This document shows, piece after piece, positions 38,979 to 46,401 of a DNA stretch of 64,000 nucleotides; positions within the stretch are counted from its first letter, which is position 1, and every line of letters starts with the position of its first letter. Origin of the DNA: Testudinibacter aquarius (lineage in GTDB: Bacteria > Pseudomonadota > Gammaproteobacteria > Enterobacterales > Pasteurellaceae); assembly GCF_004342725.1 (NCBI RefSeq), contig NZ_SMCP01000015.1, positions 1-64,000 on the forward strand, given 5' to 3'. Under the pieces are notes generated by a model, which was given only the letters and a program-made list of their open reading frames with translations, did no database searches and was not told the origin of the DNA. The translations under genes were made by a program, and so were the position numbers.

Positions 38979-39007
38979 AAAATCGCAGACAATTGCCTGC
39001 GATTTTT
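38979..39007. terminator. Terminator after secB
   Basis: AAAATCGCAG pairs with CTGCGATTTT; U-rich on both sides. It ends the yibN-secB transcript before the toxin-antitoxin genes. Confidence 0.8.
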
Positions 39008-39028
39008 ATATATTGAGAAAATTAATGC

Positions 39029-39532
39029 TTAGTGCGTTGTTTCGGCAGCTGGTTCCGCAGATTCCTGCTGTGCTTGCAATTGTTGCATAAACAGCGCATC
39101 AAAATTGACCGGAGACAGGTTCAACGCCGGGAAGGTGCCACGGTTGACTAAGCTGGAGATCAGTTCACGCGCATACGGGAACAGCATGTTAGGGCATTGT
39201 GCGGTCAGACAGTGCGCCAGCTGTACGCCTTCCAAGCCTAATACGGTGAAGACGCCGGCTTGTTTGACTTCACAGATAAAAGCAATGTCGTTGCTGTCTT
39301 CCAAGGTGGTTTCGACGGTTAGATTTAAACAAACTTCGTATAAGCCTTCAGCCAGTTCAACGGTTTCGGTGTTTAAATCGAATTTCAACTGTGGTTTCCA
39401 CTCTTGTTGGAAAATAGTCGGCAGATTCGGCGCTTCGAAAGAGACGTCTTTGACATAAATTCGTTGGATTTGCAGTGTCGGTTGTACGGCTTCTTCGTTA
39501 TTTACTGCGTCTTGTGTGTTTTCATCAGCCAT
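39029..39532 (-). CDS. secB: SecB export chaperone
   Basis: Cytoplasmic tetrameric chaperone that keeps preproteins unfolded and hands them to SecA. 167 residues. Family blocks: [19 protein letters not shown] near residue 21, CEVKQAGVF near 87 and [34 protein letters not shown] near 115. It could serve the very large adhesin encoded in this window, which is inference. Confidence 0.97.
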   Translation of the reverse strand: MADENTQDAVNNEEAVQPTLQIQRIYVKDVSFEAPNLPTIFQQEWKPQLKFDLNTETVELAEGLYEVCLNLTVETTLEDSNDIAFICEVKQAGVFTVLGLEGVQLAHCLTAQCPNMLFPYARELISSLVNRGTFPALNLSPVNFDALFMQQLQAQQESAEPAAETTH

Positions 39533-39571
39533 TGTCAGCTCCCTGATTTGAAATTTTAAGAATAAAGGAAA

Positions 39572-40012
39572 TTAGTGTTTCACCAGTGGTAAATTGGCGC
39601 CACGCCAGCCACCGATGCCTTCTTTCAGGCTATAAACCTGAGCAAAACCTTGTTTGTGCAGCTGATTTGCCAAGGCTTCAGAGCCTAATCCACTGGCATC
39701 GACCACAATCACCGGAACCGCTTTATGTTTTTCCAAAATGCTGGCGGTACGGTTTTTAATCTCACTTGGTAACGCTTGCACGCTGCCGATGATGTGTCCG
39801 CGTTTGAATTCATCGTTGCTGCGAACATCAACCACCACACCGTGTTCTTTGTTGATCAGTTGCGTCAACTGCATATTGTTGATCACTTTGACTGCAGAGG
39901 TTGCCGATTTGGCAAAGGTGACGATCACCCCGATGAAAACCACGACCCAAGCCACGACCATGATTGTGTGATTGCCCGCAAATTCGACAGCCTTAGGGAT
40001 AAAATCTTCCAT
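39572..40012 (-). CDS. Membrane-anchored rhodanese-like protein without the catalytic Cys
   Basis: 146 residues: an N-terminal transmembrane segment (about 17-34) and a rhodanese fold (VVDVRSNDEFKRGHIIGSVQALP near residue 60, GWRGANLPL at the end). Where active rhodaneses have C-x-x-G, this protein has D105-A-S-G-L-G-S, and there is no cysteine anywhere in the chain, so sulfur transfer is not expected. Position before secB matches E. coli yibN. The loop may still bind an anion or partner. Confidence 0.88.
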   Translation of the reverse strand: MEDFIPKAVEFAGNHTIMVVAWVVVFIGVIVTFAKSATSAVKVINNMQLTQLINKEHGVVVDVRSNDEFKRGHIIGSVQALPSEIKNRTASILEKHKAVPVIVVDASGLGSEALANQLHKQGFAQVYSLKEGIGGWRGANLPLVKH

Positions 40013-40144
40013 TTAAATCTTAGTCCGTAAAAATAAATTAATGAATAGGTAAGCGGTAAGTATAACCGCTCTTGCCTGCTTTAACCAAATAAAACTAGGC
40101 AAGACTGTACAAATATTGTCAAATCGCACTCAACGGATACAAAA

Positions 40145-40181
40145 AACCGCACTTTGACCGATGAGATCAGCAAGTGCGGTT
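40145..40181. terminator. USS-pair terminator downstream of gpmA
   Basis: AACCGCACTT (40145-40154) and AAGTGCGGTT (40172-40181) with a 17-nt loop, 23 bp past the gpmA stop. Confidence 0.65.
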
Positions 40182-40203
40182 AGTATTACGTTATTCGGTT
40201 AAA

Positions 40204-40887
40204 TTACAGATAGTATTTTTTAACCACTTTTAAGTTGTCATCCAATTGGTACACTAACGGCTGACCGGTTGGGATCTCCAGATCCATAATATCCGCATCG
40301 GAAATACCTTCAATATGTTTTGCCAACGCACGCAAGGAGTTGCCGTGTGCAGTGACTAAAACACGTTGACCGCTCAATAACGCAGGGGCGATTTGATCTT
40401 CCCAGAATGGCAACACGCGCTCTAAAGTTACTTTCAGATTTTCACCGTCCGGCACCACATCGCTTGGCAAATGGGCATAGCGGCGGTCGTTGTGTGCCGA
40501 GTTTGGATCGTCTTGTGGCAATAATGGTGGCAAAGTGTCATATGAACGGCGCCAGATGTGCACTTGTTCGTCACCGTATTTTTCTGCGGTGGCTTTTTTA
40601 TCCAGCCCTTGCAATTCACCGTAGTGACGTTCGTTCAAACGCCAGTTTTTGACTTGTGGAATCCACAATTGATCGGCTTCTTCCAACACGATATTACAGG
40701 TTTTGATGGCACGGGTTAACACGGAAGTGAATGCAATGTCGAATTCGAAACCGGCTGTTTTCAATTTTTGTCCGGCAGATTTGGCTTCTTCGATGCCACG
40801 TTCGGTCAGGTTGACATCACGCCAGCCAGTGAATAAGTTTTTGGCATTCCACTCACTGAAACCGTGACGAATGAATACTAATTCCAT
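40204..40887 (-). CDS. gpmA: 2,3-bisphosphoglycerate-dependent phosphoglycerate mutase
   Basis: Glycolytic enzyme interconverting 3- and 2-phosphoglycerate. 227 residues. The phosphohistidine motif is RHGFSEWN at residue 7, with Phe where most relatives have Glu; as I recall, H. influenzae GpmA also has Phe. [13 protein letters not shown] near residue 84 and [15 protein letters not shown] near residue 180 complete the active site. Divergent from envC. Confidence 0.97.
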   Translation of the reverse strand: MELVFIRHGFSEWNAKNLFTGWRDVNLTERGIEEAKSAGQKLKTAGFEFDIAFTSVLTRAIKTCNIVLEEADQLWIPQVKNWRLNERHYGELQGLDKKATAEKYGDEQVHIWRRSYDTLPPLLPQDDPNSAHNDRRYAHLPSDVVPDGENLKVTLERVLPFWEDQIAPALLSGQRVLVTAHGNSLRALAKHIEGISDADIMDLEIPTGQPLVYQLDDNLKVVKKYYL

Positions 40888-41072
40888 AAAAAAGTTCTCC
40901 TGTTATAGGTTTTAAAAATAAATATGTGGCATTTATAGCAAATATTTTCCGAAGTTTAAATAGCTAATCCGGATCTTTGCTGATATTCTGCTGAGAATTG
41001 CTGATCTTTTGCAAAGAAGCGATTAAAATGTATTAATTTTGTTAGCATTAAGGTAAAAGGGAGTTAAAGCGC

Positions 41073-42332
41073 GTGCCGGTGCGGGGAGTAAACAACGCTA
41101 GAGATTTTTTTAGATATGCGATGACGCTGAGCTTATCGCTTGTTTTGGCATTTGTTTTGCTGGGTTATCCTGAATCAAGCCATGCCAACCAGCAAGATCT
41201 GTCTAAAATTCAGCAGCAAATTAAACAGCAACAACAACAGCTCTCACAGCAGCGCCAAGAGCAGAACCGCTTGCAACAAGAATTGAAAAAACAAGAAAAC
41301 AGTATCAACAATGTCTTGGGCGAACTACGTAAAACCGAGCAGGATCTTGGTAGCCTACGGCAAAATATCCGTGAAACCGACAGGCAAATTGCGCGTTTGG
41401 AAAAACAGCTGGCGGCACAAAAACAAAAATTGGCGGAGCAGTTGGATTCAGCCTATCGAGCAGGTCTGAATCCGTCGGTCATTGAAAAAATGCTGTCGGA
41501 AAAAGCGCAAGAAAGCGATCGGATGTATGCGTATTATCAACAGTTCAATCGTACTCGCAGCGAGTTGATCGAATCGATCAAACAGACTCAGATCAGTCTG
41601 GAAAACCAAAAAGCCGAAGCACAACAGCAGCAGAAACAACAGCAAGCTATCCTGAATAAGCAGAAACAATCACAATCTTCATTGCAAAAAACACAAAATG
41701 AGCGCAAATCGACGCTAAATAAGTTAGATCGTTCGATTAAACAAGGCGAAAATCGGCTTGATGTGCTAAAAGAGAATGAAAACAGCCTGAAGCGCTCTAT
41801 CGCACAGGCAGAGCAACGCGCGAAACAGCGTGAACAACAAGAGCTTGCTGCTTATCAAAAGAAAAAAGCCGAACAAGAGAAAAAGAGCGATAAGCCGTAT
41901 CAACCGACTGAAACAGAGAAACAGTTGACCCGCAAAACCAGTGGCTTAGGCGCCGGCAAAAAACAATATGCCTTACCGACCAGTGGCAGCATTGCCAACC
42001 GTTTCGGTTCGGTACAAATGGGCGAATTGCGCTGGAAAGGCATTGTGATCAACAGCAACAACGGCGCAGCGGTGCAAGCGATTGCCGATGGGCGGGTGAT
42101 TTTAGCCGATTGGCTGCAAGGTTACGGCTTAATGGTCGTGGTCGATCACGGAGCCGGTGATATGAGTTTGTACGGCTACAACCAGCGCTTGAGCGTACAA
42201 AACGGACAGTTCGTCAAGCGCGGTCAGAAAATCGCCGAAGTCGGCAGCAGCGGCGGGCAAGGCAAATCCTCACTCTATTTCGAAATCCGCCGCAAAGGCA
42301 CACCGGTCAATCCGTTGAATTGGGTGAAGTGA
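41073..42332 (+). CDS. envC: EnvC, activator of cell-division amidases
   Basis: Periplasmic activator of the amidases AmiA/B, which split septal peptidoglycan. 419 residues: signal segment (about 15-38, ending SHA), a long Gln-rich coiled coil (about 40-270), and a C-terminal LytM domain (about 300-419). The LytM domain is degenerate: the zinc ligand His is replaced (SLYFEIRRKGTPVNPLNW where enzymes have H-F-E), as in E. coli EnvC. Start at GTG 41073 with GGGAG upstream; ATG 41118 is an alternative. It overlaps the next ORF by one base. Confidence 0.93.
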   Translation: MPVRGVNNARDFFRYAMTLSLSLVLAFVLLGYPESSHANQQDLSKIQQQIKQQQQQLSQQRQEQNRLQQELKKQENSINNVLGELRKTEQDLGSLRQNIRETDRQIARLEKQLAAQKQKLAEQLDSAYRAGLNPSVIEKMLSEKAQESDRMYAYYQQFNRTRSELIESIKQTQISLENQKAEAQQQQKQQQAILNKQKQSQSSLQKTQNERKSTLNKLDRSIKQGENRLDVLKENENSLKRSIAQAEQRAKQREQQELAAYQKKKAEQEKKSDKPYQPTETEKQLTRKTSGLGAGKKQYALPTSGSIANRFGSVQMGELRWKGIVINSNNGAAVQAIADGRVILADWLQGYGLMVVVDHGAGDMSLYGYNQRLSVQNGQFVKRGQKIAEVGSSGGQGKSSLYFEIRRKGTPVNPLNWVK

Positions 42333-43363
42333 TGGCAAGATTACCAGATAGCCAACAAAATTTTTACGATAAGATTGCCCAGATTTTGCAATCTGCACGC
42401 ACCCGAATCGTCCAGAGTGTGAATAGCACTATGGTGGCGACTTATTTTGAGATTGGCCGCTTGATTGTTGAGGAAGAGCTGCAAGGAAAACAGCGGGCTG
42501 AATATGGTAAAAAAATTCTAAAAGATTTATCGACCAAATTGACTGCTGAGTTTGGCAGAGGGTTTCCGGAAGATAATTTGGGTAATATGCGTAAATTTTA
42601 TACGATATATCAAGCTCAAATTTCCGAGACACTGTCTCGGAAATCGGATAAAACAACGGACGTATTCAGTTTAAGTTGGTCGCACTATTTAAAATTAATG
42701 CGGATTGGCGATGAAAATGAACGGCGCTTCTACGAAATCGAATCTGCCAAAAATCATTGGAGTTTGCGCGAATTACAACGGCAATATGATACCGCACTTT
42801 ATACACGTTTGAGGTTGAGCAGAAATAAATCGGAAGTGCTGGCTCTATCAAAACAGGGACTGCGTATTGAAAAGGCGCAAGATCTTATCAAAGATCCGTA
42901 TATTTTAGAATTTATCGGTTTACCGGAAAGTGCGGTTTATTCCGAGAGTGATTTAGAGCAACGGCTGATTGATAAGTTAGAACATTTTTTATTAGAGCTT
43001 GGCACCGGATTTACCTTTGTTGCTCGCCAAAAACGAATTACGTTTGATGAAAAACATTTTCGTATTGATTTGGTTTTTTATAATCGTTTGTTAAAAGCAT
43101 TTGTTTTAATCGATCTGAAAAATGGTGAACTAAAACATCAAGATATTGGACAGATGCAGATGTATGTCAATTATTATGACAGGGAAATCCGTTTGGCGGA
43201 TGAAAATAAAACGATTGGTTTGATATTATGCCAAGATAAAAGCGAAGCGGTGGTGCGTTATACCCTGCCGGAAAATAATGAGCAAATTTTTGCCAGCCAA
43301 TATCAAACTGTGCTACCAAGCAAAGAAAAATTAATTGCGCTATTACAAGAGAAAGAAGATTAA
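42332..43363 (+). CDS. YhcG-type PDDEXK nuclease (DUF1016)
   Basis: 343 residues. The N-terminal DUF1016 helical domain (about 1-160, YFEIGRLIVEEELQGKQRAEYGKKIL) is followed by a PD-(D/E)XK nuclease domain (about 190-330): FRIDLVFYNRLLKAFVLIDLKNGELKHQDIGQMQMYVNYYD holds the catalytic Asp and a D-x-K pair. Function of YhcG proteins is unsettled; roles in DNA repair or defence have been suggested. ATG 42332 shares one base with the envC stop (TGATG), so it is translationally coupled. In E. coli envC and yibQ are neighbours, so this gene is an insertion. Confidence 0.88.
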   Translation: MARLPDSQQNFYDKIAQILQSARTRIVQSVNSTMVATYFEIGRLIVEEELQGKQRAEYGKKILKDLSTKLTAEFGRGFPEDNLGNMRKFYTIYQAQISETLSRKSDKTTDVFSLSWSHYLKLMRIGDENERRFYEIESAKNHWSLRELQRQYDTALYTRLRLSRNKSEVLALSKQGLRIEKAQDLIKDPYILEFIGLPESAVYSESDLEQRLIDKLEHFLLELGTGFTFVARQKRITFDEKHFRIDLVFYNRLLKAFVLIDLKNGELKHQDIGQMQMYVNYYDREIRLADENKTIGLILCQDKSEAVVRYTLPENNEQIFASQYQTVLPSKEKLIALLQEKED

Positions 43364-43372
43364 ATTTTATTT

Positions 43373-44197
43373 ATGTTAAAAAGGGTATCTCAAACCGCAC
43401 TTTGCTGTTTTCTACTGCTGTCAGGCAGCGGTTTTGCGGCACGTTTGGCGATTGTGATCGACGATATCGGTTATCGTGCCGACGATCAGAAAATTTATAA
43501 CCTGCCGAAAGAGATTTCGGTAGCGATTATTCCGTCGGCACCGAATGCGATGGCTCGTGCGAAACAGGCAAAGCAGCAAGCGCGCGATATTTTGATTCAC
43601 CAGCCGATGCAGCCGAAAGCCAAAATGAAACTGGAAAAAGAGGGCTTGTTGCTTGGAATGTCCGCCGAACAAGTGGCAAACAATATTGAGTATGCACGGC
43701 AAAAAGTGCCGTATGCCATTGGTTTGAATAACCATATGGGCAGTGCTGCCACCGCCGACCGCACGTTGATGACTCATTTGATGCAGCAGTTGCAACGGCA
43801 CAAACTGTTTTTCCTCGACAGCCGCACCATCGGCAGCAGTGTGGCGATTAAAGTCGCACGAGAAAATGGCGTGGTGGCGTTGGATCGGCATATTTTCTTG
43901 GATGACAGCGATGATTATGCCGATGTGCAGCGCCAGTTTAATCTATCGCTACAATATGCCCGCAAACACGGCACCGCAATTGTGATCGGACACCCACGCA
44001 AAAACACGATTAAAGTCCTACAGCAGGGCATTGCCAATTTGCCGCAAGATATTCAACTGGTCGGCATGGGCAGCTTATGGCGCAATGAGAAAGTGATTCC
44101 GCCGAAACCGTTTATTTTGTTGTTTAACGATTTACCGGCTTCGACCTCGGTTGCGCCTTTTATTAAATATCCGCTATTGCGCGGCGTGCCTGAATAA
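43373..44197 (+). CDS. YibQ, divergent polysaccharide deacetylase
   Basis: 274 residues with a signal peptide (1-22, GFAA) and the divergent polysaccharide deacetylase fold: LAIVIDDIGYRADD near residue 25, IHQPMQPKAKMKLEKEGLLLGM near residue 75, GLNNHMGSAATAD near residue 117, HIFLDDSDD near residue 174 and IGHPRKNT near residue 205. The conserved His/Asp residues suggest a metal site; the substrate is not established, but the steady link to envC suggests cell-wall glycans. Located 10 bp after the nuclease gene. Confidence 0.9.
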   Translation: MLKRVSQTALCCFLLLSGSGFAARLAIVIDDIGYRADDQKIYNLPKEISVAIIPSAPNAMARAKQAKQQARDILIHQPMQPKAKMKLEKEGLLLGMSAEQVANNIEYARQKVPYAIGLNNHMGSAATADRTLMTHLMQQLQRHKLFFLDSRTIGSSVAIKVARENGVVALDRHIFLDDSDDYADVQRQFNLSLQYARKHGTAIVIGHPRKNTIKVLQQGIANLPQDIQLVGMGSLWRNEKVIPPKPFILLFNDLPASTSVAPFIKYPLLRGVPE

Positions 44198-44219
44198 TAC
44201 TGAATAATACGTTGTTGAG

Positions 44220-45266
44220 CTATGGACACGGGTTGCTGATTTCTGCGTGTACTGCATTGATCTGCGCCAATGTTGCTTCACTTAACTGCACGTTAATGCT
44301 GGCAATGTTTTCGGCAAGCTGTTCGAGGCTGGTGGCACCGATAATATTGCTGGCGACAAAGCGTTGTTGGTTAACAAATGCGAGTGAAAGTGCGGTCAGG
44401 CTGATACCGGCTTGTTCGGCAATAGCGGCATAACGTTCCACCGCTTCAAAGGCTTTTGGTTTGTTGTAGCGTTTAAAGCGTTCAAACAGGGTTAACCGTG
44501 CGGTTGGCGGCCATGGCTGAGTGCGGTATTTGCCGCTTAACATGCCGAATGCCAACGGTGAATACGCCAACAAACCGACCTGTTCACGCAATGAAATTTC
44601 ACTGAGACCCACTTCGTAGCTGCGGTTCAGCAAATTATACGGATTTTGCACCGACATCACTTGCGGCAAAGCGTGCATTTTGTGCAGGCGCAAGCACTCC
44701 ATCACCCCCCACGGGGTTTCGTTCGACAAGCCAAAATAGCGGATTTTGCCTTGCTGTTGCAAGGTTTGCAGCGCTTCCAGGCTTTCTTGCAACGGAGTAA
44801 TATCTGCGGCTTCATCCAGTGCGCTCAGCCCCAGTTGCCCGAAATAGTTCACTTGCCGTTCCGGCCAATGCAGTTGATACAGATCTAAATAGTCGGTTTG
44901 CAGCCGTTGCAGACTGGCCTCGCAAGCGGCAAAAATTTGTTGTTTGTTAAAGCGTGATCCGCCACGGATATAGTGCTGATTGTCATTGCCACGTGAGGGG
45001 CCAGCAATTTTGCTGGCAAGAATCAAATTCTGGCGCGGCTGTTTTACTAACCAACTGCCGATAAATTGCTCGGTTTTGCCATAGGTGCTTTGATTCGCCG
45101 GCACCGGATACATTTCGGCGGTATCAATAAAATTGATGCCTTGCGACACGGCATAATCCAGTTGTTGGTGCGCATCTGCCTCGCTGTTTTGTTCGCCAAA
45201 GGTCATCGTGCCCAAACAAATAGCACTGACGTGCAGCTCGCTGTTGCCTAATTGTCGATATTGCAT
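44220..45266 (-). CDS. tas: Aldo-keto reductase, Tas family
   Basis: NADPH-dependent oxidoreductase with a TIM barrel. 348 residues, the length of E. coli Tas. GTMTFGEQNSEADAHQQLDYAVSQGINFIDTAEMYP near residue 19 contains the catalytic Asp and Tyr; YLDLYQLHWPER near residue 126 and QNPYNLLNR near residue 207 are typical. Physiological substrate unknown. Convergent with yibQ. Confidence 0.92.
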   Translation of the reverse strand: MQYRQLGNSELHVSAICLGTMTFGEQNSEADAHQQLDYAVSQGINFIDTAEMYPVPANQSTYGKTEQFIGSWLVKQPRQNLILASKIAGPSRGNDNQHYIRGGSRFNKQQIFAACEASLQRLQTDYLDLYQLHWPERQVNYFGQLGLSALDEAADITPLQESLEALQTLQQQGKIRYFGLSNETPWGVMECLRLHKMHALPQVMSVQNPYNLLNRSYEVGLSEISLREQVGLLAYSPLAFGMLSGKYRTQPWPPTARLTLFERFKRYNKPKAFEAVERYAAIAEQAGISLTALSLAFVNQQRFVASNIIGATSLEQLAENIASINVQLSEATLAQINAVHAEISNPCP

Positions 45267-45323
45267 CTTGTTTTCCTTATTTTTGCTTTCACTGAATAAC
45301 CACGAAACTATAACAAATTTGTT

Positions 45324-46211
45324 TTACTTTTGTTGTGCTTTTTGCAGTGCAATGCCAAGTGCCGGGGCAGCGGAGCTGCCGTGGTTGGTGTCGGCAATCA
45401 AGATAAAACGGCTATTGATACCGTCTTGTTGTAAAATGATATTCAATTGTTCAACAGTAAGTCCTTGTCGGCGCTGTAAAATCCGTGCTCTTCGTGTCGG
45501 ATCTAACTGCGGATCGGCATTCGGATTTTGCTCATATTCGCTTAAGGTTAGTGTCAGCGAATCCGGTTTATTTGCAAAAACAGTGGGTTTCTGTTGCAAA
45601 ATCGCCCGATTACCCCACCAAAGTGACGGACTGGCGAGAATATATTCATCAAAGCGTTGTGGCTGCTGAAACAGACTGTAAAGCCCGAACAAGCCGCCAA
45701 ACGAATGCCCGAAGAAGATTTGCTTCACCGGCGTGGCGGTATTGTGGCTAACTTGCGTTATAAAGTGCGGTTGCAGTTCATCGCTGAAAAAACGTAAAAA
45801 ATCTGCGGCGCCGCCACCTTGTTGAAATTCGGCTCCACTTGCAGCAAAAGTGTAATCTCGGGTGCGTTCGGCAACAGCGTAAGCCCCCGTGGTCGGATAG
45901 CCGACGGCGACAATAGTCGGCAGCGGCAGGCTGGGATCAATCATTTGTAATGCCATTGGAAAATGGGCATTGCCGTCAAGCAGATATAAAATCTTAGCGC
46001 TGCTATGCTGTTTTGGTGTGGCGATAAACAGGCGATAATGTTTTCCTTCAAAAGTGCGGTTTTGAGTACTGAGGGTGAATAGCGCCTGTGGATTTTGAAC
46101 CGCACTTTTGTTGCTGCTGTGCGGTTTTGGTGTGGTTTGGGGTGAAGTAGTAGTCATGTTGCAACCTGTTATGCCAAAGAGGATTAAACAAAGATAAAAC
46201 AGTTTTTTCAT
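45324..46211 (-). CDS. Esterase lipoprotein of the siderophore-esterase type
   Basis: 295 residues from ATG 46211 (GTG 46223 also open). Signal peptide with lipobox ITGC, a Thr/Pro-rich linker, then an alpha/beta hydrolase of the putative esterase family: LYLLDGNAHFPMALQM, FFGHSFGGLFGLYSLF with the Ser nucleophile, LASPSLWWGN, and a late DTNHGSS with the His. These blocks match IroE/Fes-type esterases that hydrolyse catecholate siderophores. It is back to back with a siderophore-type TonB receptor, so release of iron from a taken-up siderophore is the likely job. Confidence 0.82.
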   Translation of the reverse strand: MKKLFYLCLILFGITGCNMTTTSPQTTPKPHSSNKSAVQNPQALFTLSTQNRTFEGKHYRLFIATPKQHSSAKILYLLDGNAHFPMALQMIDPSLPLPTIVAVGYPTTGAYAVAERTRDYTFAASGAEFQQGGGAADFLRFFSDELQPHFITQVSHNTATPVKQIFFGHSFGGLFGLYSLFQQPQRFDEYILASPSLWWGNRAILQQKPTVFANKPDSLTLTLSEYEQNPNADPQLDPTRRARILQRRQGLTVEQLNIILQQDGINSRFILIADTNHGSSAAPALGIALQKAQQK

Positions 46212-46263
46212 GCGGTTAAACACTCAAATGAAGTTATCGGGCAAGTTCTAATAAAACATAAAA

Positions 46264-46313
46264 AATAATAGTAACAATTCTCATTGACTTAAATCAAATA
46301 ATTCCTTTATGAT
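46264..46313 (+). promoter_or_regulatory. Receptor promoter with candidate Fur site
   Basis: TTGACT (46284-46289), 18 bp, TATGAT (46308-46313). An AT-rich stretch at 46264-46287 matches the Fur hexamer pattern imperfectly and overlaps the -35 box. It could control both the receptor and the divergent esterase gene. Confidence 0.45.
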
Positions 46314-46401
46314 ATTTTTATTAATTTAGTCGAAAAGCGATTTTTTACATTTCGCTTTGTGCGAATTTTTTAAATAAAATCAAGCCTAAGGAATCTTAAT
46401 C

